This document shows, piece by piece, positions 10,954-17,481 of a DNA stretch of 51,842 nt. Position 1 is the first letter of the stretch. Each line of letters begins with the position of its first letter. The DNA is from Planctomycetota bacterium. GTDB lineage: Bacteria > Planctomycetota > Planctomycetia > Pirellulales > Pirellulaceae. Where the stretch lies: contig JAPLNM010000037.1 in the NCBI GenBank assembly GCA_026692845.1, forward strand, positions 1 through 51,842, read 5' to 3'. The notes under the pieces were generated by a model. It saw nothing but the letters and a program-made list of their open reading frames with translations, made no database searches and was not told the origin of the DNA. The position numbers and the translations under genes are program-made.

Positions 10954-11027
10954 CTCAACGAAGTAGACATCATGACGAGACCGTTTTCACGACAAACAAA
11001 ACAGCCACGTTTTAAGGCACGGTAATC

Positions 11028-11969
11028 ATGTCCTCTCGCCTTCATTCGTCCGAGACATACCGCTACACCAATGCCTATCAAGGCTACCCATGTCTGGCCC
11101 CCGTGAGCCAGAACGAGTTGATCGTGGGTGATTGGTCAGGAAATCTGTTTTTTGTGACGGTTTCTCCGTTTGCAGTGTCGAAACAGGTGTTTGTTGCCAG
11201 TAAGATTTTCGGAGACATGATCGTGAAGAATATGCTCCGCTCACTGGCAATATCCTCTGAAAACCCCATGTTGTGCGCAGTTGCGACGAGAGGAAATAAC
11301 GCAACCGTTTGGGATTGTGGCAAAGACGATGTTATTCATCTTGTTCCCGACGATGGTCTAGTTAACGCTGTCGCATGGCTTCAAAACGACCAGATTTTAC
11401 TGCTTGGAATGGGTGACTATCCCCTGAGCCCAGGGGTGGCTCCAAAGGCCCAGATCGAAGCCTGGAAACCAGATAAATATGAGTCGTCGTTTGTATGCCG
11501 GGTGGCGTTGCCAGGAGTTTCCGTTGAAGCGATCTCGGTATCCCAAGACGAAGATGGGAATCTTGATGTTGTTGCCTTCAGCGGTATGAATTCACAAAAC
11601 CGAGGGTTTATTTCAATCCTCGACAACATGCTCGTGCCAAAAGCGTGCTTCGAGCTTCCGTTTGCAATGGTGAAACGTCTCGAATGCACGGAGAAGGTAA
11701 TCTTCGTCTCTGATTATGGCTCGATACACGCTTTCAGACGCGATGACGGCAGTGAGATTTGGAGTCACGACGGGGCCGATTTTGCTTACGACCCTTATTG
11801 TCACAAACTTTTTCTTTCTCATGGCGAGTTGATTTCACCGAGTAATGGCCGAGTCGAAGAAACTTGGCCGGAGTTGCCGGATTGCTATAGCGTGAGGCCG
11901 AGGCCGGAAGGCGGTTTTTTGGGTGTATCCACGACAGAGATCATCGGAGTGTGGAATGTGAATGTGTAA
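11028..11969 (+). CDS. Beta-propeller-like hypothetical protein
   Basis: 313 residues, no signal peptide, so probably cytoplasmic. The sequence is a series of short beta-strand blocks of the type ...VAWLQNDQILLLGMG..., ...RLECTEKVIFVSDYGSIHAFRRDDGSEIWSH..., ending GVSTTEIIGVWNVNV. This resembles degenerate WD40/PQQ blades, perhaps six or seven. No enzyme motif is visible. It begins the cassette downstream of drmC and overlaps the next gene by 8 nt, pointing to translational coupling. A scaffold or recognition role is possible but unproven; no named family is recognised. Confidence 0.7.
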   Translation: MSSRLHSSETYRYTNAYQGYPCLAPVSQNELIVGDWSGNLFFVTVSPFAVSKQVFVASKIFGDMIVKNMLRSLAISSENPMLCAVATRGNNATVWDCGKDDVIHLVPDDGLVNAVAWLQNDQILLLGMGDYPLSPGVAPKAQIEAWKPDKYESSFVCRVALPGVSVEAISVSQDEDGNLDVVAFSGMNSQNRGFISILDNMLVPKACFELPFAMVKRLECTEKVIFVSDYGSIHAFRRDDGSEIWSHDGADFAYDPYCHKLFLSHGELISPSNGRVEETWPELPDCYSVRPRPEGGFLGVSTTEIIGVWNVNV

Positions 11970-12243
11970 GCCCCTGTGGGACATCCAAGATGCTACCCCG
12001 ACGATCCGACTGAACACCGACACGTCCACGTCAATGATCTGGCGAGCTTATCCCGGATTTGAAACTGAATATAGCGTCTATTTGGACACACTCTCACTTG
12101 TCGATGACGCACAGCCGTTCGATTCGGAGGTACAAGAGATCGACTTTGCGAAGGGAGGTTACTCGCTTACCGTGCTGGAGAAAGGTGAGGAATCGGAAGA
12201 TGACAGCAGCGACGAAGACGACGAGGAGGAAGGTATAAAATGA
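11962..12243 (+). CDS. Small acidic hypothetical protein
   Basis: 93 residues beginning MCKPLWDIQDATPTI and ending in an almost purely acidic tail (EESEDDSSDEDDEEEG). The start overlaps the propeller gene by 8 nt and the stop overlaps the phosphatase start (ATGATG). The GA-rich codons of the acidic tail (12225-12233, GGAGGAAGG) also form the Shine-Dalgarno sequence for the next gene. No family is recognised. An acidic tail of this type can bind basic partners or mimic nucleic acid, but nothing here proves it. Confidence 0.62.
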   Translation: MCKPLWDIQDATPTIRLNTDTSTSMIWRAYPGFETEYSVYLDTLSLVDDAQPFDSEVQEIDFAKGGYSLTVLEKGEESEDDSSDEDDEEEGIK

Positions 12244-13127
12244 TGCCATCCCTAATCCAACCCCTGTTCGACGGCCCACTTGACATAGTGGGCGATGTCC
12301 ACGGTGAAATCGATGCACTTCGCTCGCTGCTGGGGCATCTCGGTTATGACGAGGCTGGCCGTCACCCACACGGACGACGGCTCGTCTTCGTTGGTGATTT
12401 GACCGACCGTGGGCCAAACAGTCCCGCAGTTGTAGATATTGTCAGCACCCTGATTGACTCTGGGCGTGCGCAGTGCGTCCTGGGAAACCATGACGTCAAT
12501 ATTTTGCTCGATCATCGAAAGCCAGAAAACAAATGGTTTTGGGGTGAGGAATTCTTCGATGGGCAAGGTCGGGTTGTTCCTCAAGTGCTGGCGAACGTGG
12601 CGACTCAGCAACGAGTCCTCGGTCTATTCCGCAGACTGCCAATCGCCTTGGCACGTGACGGTCTGCGGATCGTTCATGCGTGCTGGAATGATGAAATGAT
12701 CGGCATTGCCAAGGGAGCCAGTGATGTCGTCAATCTTTACAACCAACACCACGAACTCATCGAGTGCAGCTTTCCTGACCTGGAACTCGATGAAATCGAC
12801 CAGGGTTTAGAGCACCAGAACAAGAATCCGGTGAAGAGGCTAACTTCTGGACCGGAGGAACGGGTGGGAAATCCCATCGACGCGGGCGGCAAGATACGCA
12901 ACGAGCAGCGAGTTGAATGGTGGAACGCATACCAGGGTGTCTTTTGTGTTTTCGGCCACTACTCAATTCCCGAAGGACGGCCCCATGGCAACGGCTCGGC
13001 GTTCTGCGTGGATTATGGAGTCGGAAAAAGATGGACCGAGCGTAGGGACGGAAAGTCGAGCGATTTCTCCTGTAAGTTAGGCGCATTGAGATTCCCGGAG
13101 CGGGTTGTTGTGTTCGATGAAGGATGA
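12240..13127 (+). CDS. PPP-type metallophosphoesterase (Ser/Thr phosphatase or Ap4A-hydrolase-like)
   Basis: 295-residue calcineurin-like phosphoesterase with the complete PPP signature: GDVHGEID (residues about 19-26), GDLTDRGPNS (about 58), GNHDVN (about 86), and later His-containing stretches (RIVHACW; FGHYSIPEG) that finish the two-metal site. PPP-family members remove phosphate from proteins or cleave dinucleoside polyphosphates; the sequence cannot decide which. It is coupled to the acidic protein upstream through ATGATG and overlaps a 42-codon ORF downstream. Its setting next to DISARM and an Abi-like gene makes a role in defence signalling possible, not demonstrated. Confidence 0.85.
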   Translation: MMPSLIQPLFDGPLDIVGDVHGEIDALRSLLGHLGYDEAGRHPHGRRLVFVGDLTDRGPNSPAVVDIVSTLIDSGRAQCVLGNHDVNILLDHRKPENKWFWGEEFFDGQGRVVPQVLANVATQQRVLGLFRRLPIALARDGLRIVHACWNDEMIGIAKGASDVVNLYNQHHELIECSFPDLELDEIDQGLEHQNKNPVKRLTSGPEERVGNPIDAGGKIRNEQRVEWWNAYQGVFCVFGHYSIPEGRPHGNGSAFCVDYGVGKRWTERRDGKSSDFSCKLGALRFPERVVVFDEG

Positions 13128-13245
13128 CAGCAGGTCGGAAGACCTCATCAAGAACATCCATGGCGTTGCTCCGGTTGCTGAACTCGATGGCGATGAGGTG
13201 GGCTTTCTGGTAGCGAAAGTGGCTGAGATCAAGAAATTAAGATAG
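13117..13245 (+). CDS. Small ORF, 42 residues, hypothetical
   Basis: ATG at 13117, starting inside the end of the phosphatase gene (11-nt overlap) and stopping at 13245, 11 nt before the next ATG. The product is charged and partly helical (MKDDSRSEDLIKNIHG ... FLVAKVAEIKKLR). Without it there would be a 129-nt gap in an otherwise gapless operon. The stop region GATAGGAAAA also provides the ribosome site for the next gene. Coupled spacing on both sides supports translation, but no family is recognised and length alone is weak evidence. Confidence 0.45.
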   Translation: MKDDSRSEDLIKNIHGVAPVAELDGDEVGFLVAKVAEIKKLR

Positions 13246-13256
13246 GAAAATAAACG

Positions 13257-14153
13257 ATGAAACTGAAATCGGCAGCACTTGACCAAATCGCACATTTTAT
13301 TTGCGGCGACATTCCGCTGCCATTCCCCTACCGTAGCTCGTCAAAGCTAACCACATTTTTTACTGGACTTGGACTCGATTACATCCATCGAGGAGAAACG
13401 AGGAACGCATGGGCCAGAGAGGCTTTAATCGACATCAACAGTAAAGCACTAAAAGAAGGCGTGTTCCCTTCAGATGCGATGGTAGCGGTAATTGAGGAGG
13501 TATTAAACACTGCTTACTTTGAGGTCGGTAACTCAGAGCAGGTGAATTTCGATGCTGCAATTGCTCAGATGAATCGAGTCCTCAAGCAATATAAGCTGGA
13601 AGTGGCAGTTGAAGCAAACAGCGGGGTTGCAAAATTGCGTTCCGTGGATGGTCATTTCGTATCTACCGCCCATGCTGCACCAGATGTCGTAAAAAAACTT
13701 ACGTTTGCCCCGAAGGTTTTCGAGGTACCACATTCAACCGAGATTCAGCACGATCTGGTAGCGATCATGATGCCGTTCGGTGCCGCATTCTCACGAGTAC
13801 ATGAAGCCATCAAGCAGGCGTGTGATTCTGCGCATCTCCGCAACAAACGAGCCGACGACATTTGGGCAAACAGCACGATTATTCAGGACATTGTGGACCT
13901 GATCTTCGTTGCCGAAATCGTGGTAGTCGATTTCACGGGCAAAAATCCGAATGTGATGTACGAGACCGGAATCGCCCACACGCTCGGCAAACATGTTGTC
14001 CCTATTACGCAATCAATCGAGCATGTGCCATTCGATTTACAGTCGCATCGTGTGTTGCAGTACCACCCGAATCAAGAAGGACTCGCAAAGCTCACAAACG
14101 AACTTACTTCACGGTTGCGAACAATTACAAAAGGGCATTCGTGGCACGAGTAA
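13257..14153 (+). CDS. AbiJ-like N-terminal module fused to a nucleoside-deoxyribosyltransferase/TIR-like domain
   Basis: 298 residues, two domains. Residues about 30-125 (LTTFFTGLGLDYIHRGETR, then a helical stretch ending MNRVLKQYKLEV) resemble, from memory, the N-terminal module of AbiJ-related abortive-infection proteins. Residues about 160-290 begin VAIMMPF and continue to VVVDFTGKNPNVMYETGIAH and VVPITQ, the pattern of the NDT/TIR/STALD nucleotide-handling fold. The conserved Glu in YETGIAH is a candidate catalytic residue. Such proteins often kill infected cells by degrading NAD or nucleotides on sensing phage. It is last in the tight cassette. The effector role is inferred; the fold is fairly secure. 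Confidence 0.72.
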   Translation: MKLKSAALDQIAHFICGDIPLPFPYRSSSKLTTFFTGLGLDYIHRGETRNAWAREALIDINSKALKEGVFPSDAMVAVIEEVLNTAYFEVGNSEQVNFDAAIAQMNRVLKQYKLEVAVEANSGVAKLRSVDGHFVSTAHAAPDVVKKLTFAPKVFEVPHSTEIQHDLVAIMMPFGAAFSRVHEAIKQACDSAHLRNKRADDIWANSTIIQDIVDLIFVAEIVVVDFTGKNPNVMYETGIAHTLGKHVVPITQSIEHVPFDLQSHRVLQYHPNQEGLAKLTNELTSRLRTITKGHSWHE

Positions 14154-14225
14154 CTGAGAAGTTGCAAAGCGGGGAAGTCCATGTCACGAACCTAGGTATT
14201 CACTGGCCGCTGGCGAATCGTCTCG

Positions 14226-14413
14226 ATGAGTGCCTGGAACCAGGAGTTCATCGACAAAGACGAAGAGGGCTATTTCGAGTTCAACCAAAAGAACAACGGC
14301 CCGTTCCATTTCGGCTACGTTCACGGCCAGATGGTATGATTTTCATCCACAACGGCGATGATTCAGAGTTCGTGGCGAAGAAGGCAGATAGCCGGAAGAA
14401 GGCCAAGAAATGA
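14226..14413 (+). pseudogene. Remnant of a small conserved hypothetical gene with an internal deletion
   Basis: From ATG 14226 the frame reads MSAWNQEFIDKDEEGYFEF ... FHFGYVHGQM and stops at 14339. In another frame, starting at about 14333, GMIFIHNGDDSEFVAKKA continues to a normal stop at 14413. The two halves match the start and end of a small hypothetical family that I remember as about 100-130 residues long, with a middle block (typically ending in WAVLEG-like text) missing here. The remnant stop overlaps the next start (AAATGA), as an intact operon gene would. Deletion plus frame change is the simplest reading. Confidence 0.6.
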
Positions 14414-14874
14414 CGACCGACACGAAGACTTCTGGCTACTCCCACACGCAGAAGGCCCCGCTCTGCTTACTGGTCTACGCACTTGCCGTCGTGTTTTTTG
14501 CGCTGGGCTGGATCGTCAAAGATGCACCACCAATTCCGTGGCTATTCCCGCCCATTGGCCTGTTGATGCTCGTGGTTGCTGCATCGTTCCATCACTTGAC
14601 CGTTGAGGACCAAGGCGACGTTCTTTCAGTCCGCTTTGGTCCCGTCCCATTGTTCCGCAAGACCGTGAACTATTCCGACATTGTTGAGGTTGAACTTGGT
14701 CAGACTTTGCTCCTGGACGGCTGGGGCATCCACATGAGTATCCGTGGTGGCTGGGTTTGGAACCTATGGGGACGAGATTGTGTAGTTTTGTATTTAAAGA
14801 AAGGTACTTTGAGGATCGGCACCGATGATGCCAAAAATCTGGTTGGTTTCATTGAGCAGAGAATTGGACCATGA
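14410..14874 (+). CDS. Two-helix membrane protein with a PH-like cytoplasmic domain
   Basis: 154 residues. Two hydrophobic helices at about 16-35 (CLLVYALAVVFFALGWIV) and 42-62 (IPWLFPPIGLLMLVVAAS) are followed by a beta-rich domain (VLSVRFGPVPLFRKTVNYSD ... LRIGTDDAKNLVGFIEQ), the arrangement of bacterial PH-domain membrane proteins. Start and stop both overlap neighbours by 4 nt (ATGA), so it is co-translated with the remnant upstream and the cupin downstream. No specific function is recognised. Confidence 0.65.
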   Translation: MTTDTKTSGYSHTQKAPLCLLVYALAVVFFALGWIVKDAPPIPWLFPPIGLLMLVVAASFHHLTVEDQGDVLSVRFGPVPLFRKTVNYSDIVEVELGQTLLLDGWGIHMSIRGGWVWNLWGRDCVVLYLKKGTLRIGTDDAKNLVGFIEQRIGP

Positions 14875-15188
14875 CCTTCAACCTCTTTACCAACCTCCCA
14901 TCAGACTTGCCTGACGAGCTTTTCACCACTTTGCTCGAAGCATCCAACTTGCAAATAGAACGGATCGTCTCGCATGGTCATTCATCACCAGAAGGTTTTT
15001 GGTACGACCAAGACCAACACGAATGGGTGGTCGTCCTACAAGGTGCAGCTAGGCTACAACTCGAAGATAAAACCATCGAACTATGTCCTGGTGACTACAT
15101 CAACTTGCCAGCACATACCAAGCATCGAGTCGAATGGACGACCGCCGAACCGCCAACAATTTGGTTGGCTGTGTTCTATAAGTCCTAA
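14871..15188 (+). CDS. Cupin domain protein
   Basis: 105-residue single-domain cupin. The second conserved motif region is seen in LQGAARLQLEDKTIELCPGDYINLPAHTKHRVEW, with the PGD turn and a metal-binding type His near HTKH; HEWVVV gives the first motif. Homologous small cupins are widespread, often near phosphorylase or sugar genes, with unknown substrates. The start overlaps the previous stop (ATGA). It is the last intact gene of the + strand island run; a GGGGACTGTCCCC palindrome lies 15 nt after the stop. Confidence 0.8.
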   Translation: MTFNLFTNLPSDLPDELFTTLLEASNLQIERIVSHGHSSPEGFWYDQDQHEWVVVLQGAARLQLEDKTIELCPGDYINLPAHTKHRVEWTTAEPPTIWLAVFYKS

Positions 15189-15202
15189 TAACCCTATCGT
15201 GT

Positions 15203-15215
15203 GGGGACTGTCCCC
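15203..15215. terminator. Palindrome after the island operon, possible terminator or mobile-element end
   Basis: GGGGACTGTCCCC is a near-perfect palindrome 15 nt after the cupin stop, followed by GGTTTCTC without a real T-run. It could help end transcription of the island, but it also adjoins the transposase remnant at 15238-15414, so it may instead be a mobile-element end. Confidence 0.35.
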
Positions 15216-15237
15216 GGTTTCTCGCCAAGACATAGTC

Positions 15238-15414
15238 TCCACCACCGTCGGCAAACAACTCGATGTCCTCCCAGCCGTCAGCACCACATAGCACAGCCAG
15301 AACAACCGGAACAGACAGAACGAGGATATCTTGGAGATCATGGGCTTTGGTTCGATTCACCCTGGGATCTTCGACCGCCGCCAAGCTCGCGACCAAACTC
15401 AGCTTTGCAACCAT
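15238..15414 (-). mobile_element. Fragment of an ISAs1-like transposase N-terminus
   Basis: On the minus strand, from about 15414, the translation reads MVAKLSLVASLAAVEDPR, then KAHDLQDILVLSVP and VLCGADGWEDIELFAD. This is the pattern of the N-terminal domain of ISAs1-family DDE transposases (typically DxRxxRxxxHxLxDIL...LCGAxxWxxIxxF). The match ends at about 15238, at a palindrome; the catalytic domain is absent. It is a dead remnant of about 60 codons. The rest of 15189-15626 holds no gene. Confidence 0.6.
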
Positions 15415-15626
15415 TCCATGGACTCCAGTAAGCGAAAGGGATCCGTTTCTGATATCTTTCGATGCTAGCATTTTCTTTGGTAGCACCCATGCGTATGCTA
15501 GTCGATTAAGACTTTGATGCGTTTGCCCTGTCCAGAAGGAGCACACGAAAGAAACCAGGAACAGAACGCAAGGCATCTTTTTCGTGTCTTTCGTCTGTTT
15601 TTTGGTCCACAACTAAGGAGAGAACC

Positions 15627-15863
15627 ATGTCAATAACGATTACGATTGAAGAAGCCCAAGCGAATTTGAAGGATCTTGTCCATGGGTTGGCTCCCGGCGA
15701 TGAAATCATCATTACGGAAAATCAGCAAACCGTAGCAAAGATAGTCAGCGAAGGGGTAAAGCCAGGCAAGCGTCCCCCGCCAGGCCTCGGTAAGGGGAGC
15801 ATTTTATTCATGGCTCCCGGGTTTGACGAGCCATTGGAAGAGATGAACGAGACCATGGAATGA
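15627..15863 (+). CDS. Type II antitoxin, Phd/YefM family
   Basis: 78 residues. The N-terminus ITIEEAQANLKDLVHGLAPGDEIIITENQQTVAKI is the standard Phd/YefM fold that binds operator DNA and dimerises; the C-terminal part (from about residue 48: KRPPPGLGKGSILFMAPGFDEPLEEM) is the flexible toxin-neutralising tail typical of antitoxins paired with PIN toxins. A strong AAGGAG lies about 10 nt before the ATG. The stop overlaps the ATG of a truncated PIN gene. With its toxin lost it is probably a relic, or it may neutralise other PIN toxins in the cell. Confidence 0.85.
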   Translation: MSITITIEEAQANLKDLVHGLAPGDEIIITENQQTVAKIVSEGVKPGKRPPPGLGKGSILFMAPGFDEPLEEMNETME

Positions 15864-15958
15864 AACTCCTCCTCGATACACATGCGTTCCTGTGGCTGGT
15901 AGATGGTATCACCGAAGAGCAGGGAACCACGGAACACCCAGAATACACGGAAGCATGA
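15860..15958 (+). pseudogene. Truncated PIN-domain toxin (VapC-like)
   Basis: Starts by ATGA overlap with the antitoxin. The first 16 residues MKLLLDTHAFLWLVDG are the unmistakable PIN start, including the first catalytic Asp of the RNase site. After about residue 16 the sequence turns into unrelated text rich in ACCACGGAAC-type intergenic repeats and stops at 15958. The remaining PIN domain (about 110 residues) is missing, so the product cannot be an active RNase. The adjoining region up to 16136 shows no PIN continuation in any frame. Confidence 0.75.
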
Positions 15959-16098
15959 CAGGAATATTTCCGCGTCGGAGAGGAACCACGGATATCGCGC
16001 CGGTCCCATATCCTGATACTGTTGAATATCCCGCTGAATTTGTGGTTGCAAAAAGGTCCAAGAGCCCTGAACGGTAGCGTTTTCCTCGATACCGATCC

Positions 16099-16117
16099 GC
16101 AACCATCACCGAGTGGC
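16099..16117. repeat. 19-nt dispersed repeat, copy 1
   Basis: GCAACCATCACCGAGTGGC occurs here and again at 51824-51842, the last bases of the window. The copies are about 35.7 kb apart in direct orientation, both in non-coding DNA. The shared part may continue past the window edge in copy 2. It is probably one element of a dispersed repeat family. Confidence 0.7.
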
Positions 16118-16136
16118 CGCCAAACAAGTTACGATG

Positions 16137-17276
16137 TTACCCGTCGCTAGCAATGTTCGCAGTTTCGAGCGCATCGGCTGAATTTCCTTGGGTTTCTGCT
16201 CTCGGCGGGCCGACGCTGATGCTCCAAAGGCTCGGTGACATGTTCTTCATGGCACTTGCGTAGTGGCCCAAGGCCAAGCCCACCTGAAGTTCACGCAACC
16301 CCGACTTGAGCGCGGTCCGCAAAAGCTGCGACAGTAGCATCCAAGCCACAAGGGGTTCTTGGCCAAGTTGCACGCGAACCTCGGACCAAATCACATAACG
16401 AGAGAGTCCGAAATCGGCGAACAAGGCACCTGCGATTATAGTTCCTTTGCATTCGATGACGCACGAACCGAGCCGGCCGATCTGCGAGAGGTTCCGCGAT
16501 ACACCTCTGGAAAATCGATAATCCAGAATTCGCTGCGACATCGGTATCGAACCAAAGGGCTCTTTGAGTTCCGGCCCATCGTTTCGCACCATCCCTCGGA
16601 TCATCATCGCATGCTTGGCAAGCTCCGTCCGACCAGACTCTTCAGATACTTCGGATACCTTGAACATTCCGGATTCGAAGGACTTCTTTACCAGAGCCAT
16701 CGCGCGGCGGCAGCTCAAGGGCCAAATCGGCTCACCGTCAGGACCTTGGATCGGTCGCAACACCATGCGTTGGGGAGGTTCCGGTCGGGTTTGAGCATTC
16801 CAACCCGAGTGCGAGACCAGGGCTTGAACGAAGCGATCTAGGCCTGGATCCTGCTTGGCGACCGATCGCAAGTGCAACGATGGGATTTGGCCAATCCACT
16901 CTGTGGCAAGGTAATTTCCGAAGGCCTCCCCAGTGGTGGCTTGGTCCTGCTCGGCGGCAAGAATTCCTTTCGCGTCGGCAAAGCACCCCACCGAGCCGAT
17001 CAAACGCAACTCGCGTCCATGAGGGGTACTCTGCATGACCAACGGAAGGATCCCACGCAGGGTCGAACCGGTGCTCGCTGTTAGCACGAGCAGGTCGCGA
17101 TGCGACTCGGGTAGTTCGCTGAGCCAACCGAGCATCCACGGAAGGGAAAGATCCCATCGTCCGGTATGCGAAAGGTTATAGTTGGGTGTTTCCTCGCACA
17201 ACCGATTCCATTGGCGACCGATGCGCAGCAAGCCGCGAGGTTCAACGATTTGGGAGACGGTTAGCTGTTTGTCCAT
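16137..17276 (-). CDS. GNAT-superfamily acyltransferase, CelD/BioF2-like
   Basis: About 380 residues from ATG 17276 (MDKQLTVSQI). An open frame reaches TTG 17456, but the extra 60 residues look non-coding and would run toward the divergent gene. Family features: N-terminal W(N)RLCE...LSHTGRW.LSLPWMLGWL and a C-terminal segment containing VIECKGTIIAGALFADFGLSRYVIWSE and LLSQLLRTALKSGLRELQVGLA. This matches the double-GNAT CelD/BcsL/FemAB-like proteins often involved in polysaccharide or cell-wall modification. The substrate is unknown. It is divergent from the secreted hydrolase gene at 17482. Confidence 0.68.
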   Translation of the reverse strand: MDKQLTVSQIVEPRGLLRIGRQWNRLCEETPNYNLSHTGRWDLSLPWMLGWLSELPESHRDLLVLTASTGSTLRGILPLVMQSTPHGRELRLIGSVGCFADAKGILAAEQDQATTGEAFGNYLATEWIGQIPSLHLRSVAKQDPGLDRFVQALVSHSGWNAQTRPEPPQRMVLRPIQGPDGEPIWPLSCRRAMALVKKSFESGMFKVSEVSEESGRTELAKHAMMIRGMVRNDGPELKEPFGSIPMSQRILDYRFSRGVSRNLSQIGRLGSCVIECKGTIIAGALFADFGLSRYVIWSEVRVQLGQEPLVAWMLLSQLLRTALKSGLRELQVGLALGHYASAMKNMSPSLWSISVGPPRAETQGNSADALETANIASDG

Positions 17277-17481
17277 GGAGCGAAATTCGATGTCCGGGCA
17301 TTTGGCATTTGTAGGAACAGTCAAGCAGAAACCCGGCGTATCCGATAGAATAGATAAGGTCTGCCTAGTTGGCAATCTTTTGATCTTGGCTTCTAGAAGC
17401 TCGCGTGCCTGGAAAATCACGGGAAATCCGGAAGTGCGGTCTTTTGCTTTACCCAAAATTCATCCTAACGGATCGATTTCC

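Noticed and set aside
10971-11027. 17-codon ORF between drmC and the propeller gene
   Set aside because: Too short to support; no conserved feature or ribosome site.
15892-16077. 61-codon ORF after the truncated PIN toxin
   Set aside because: Shares no PIN features and contains intergenic repeat-like text (ACCACGGA-type).
17182-17481. 100-residue N-terminal extension of the secreted hydrolase
   Set aside because: It would bury the signal peptide and overlap the divergent CelD-like gene; ATG 17482 fits a normal export signal.
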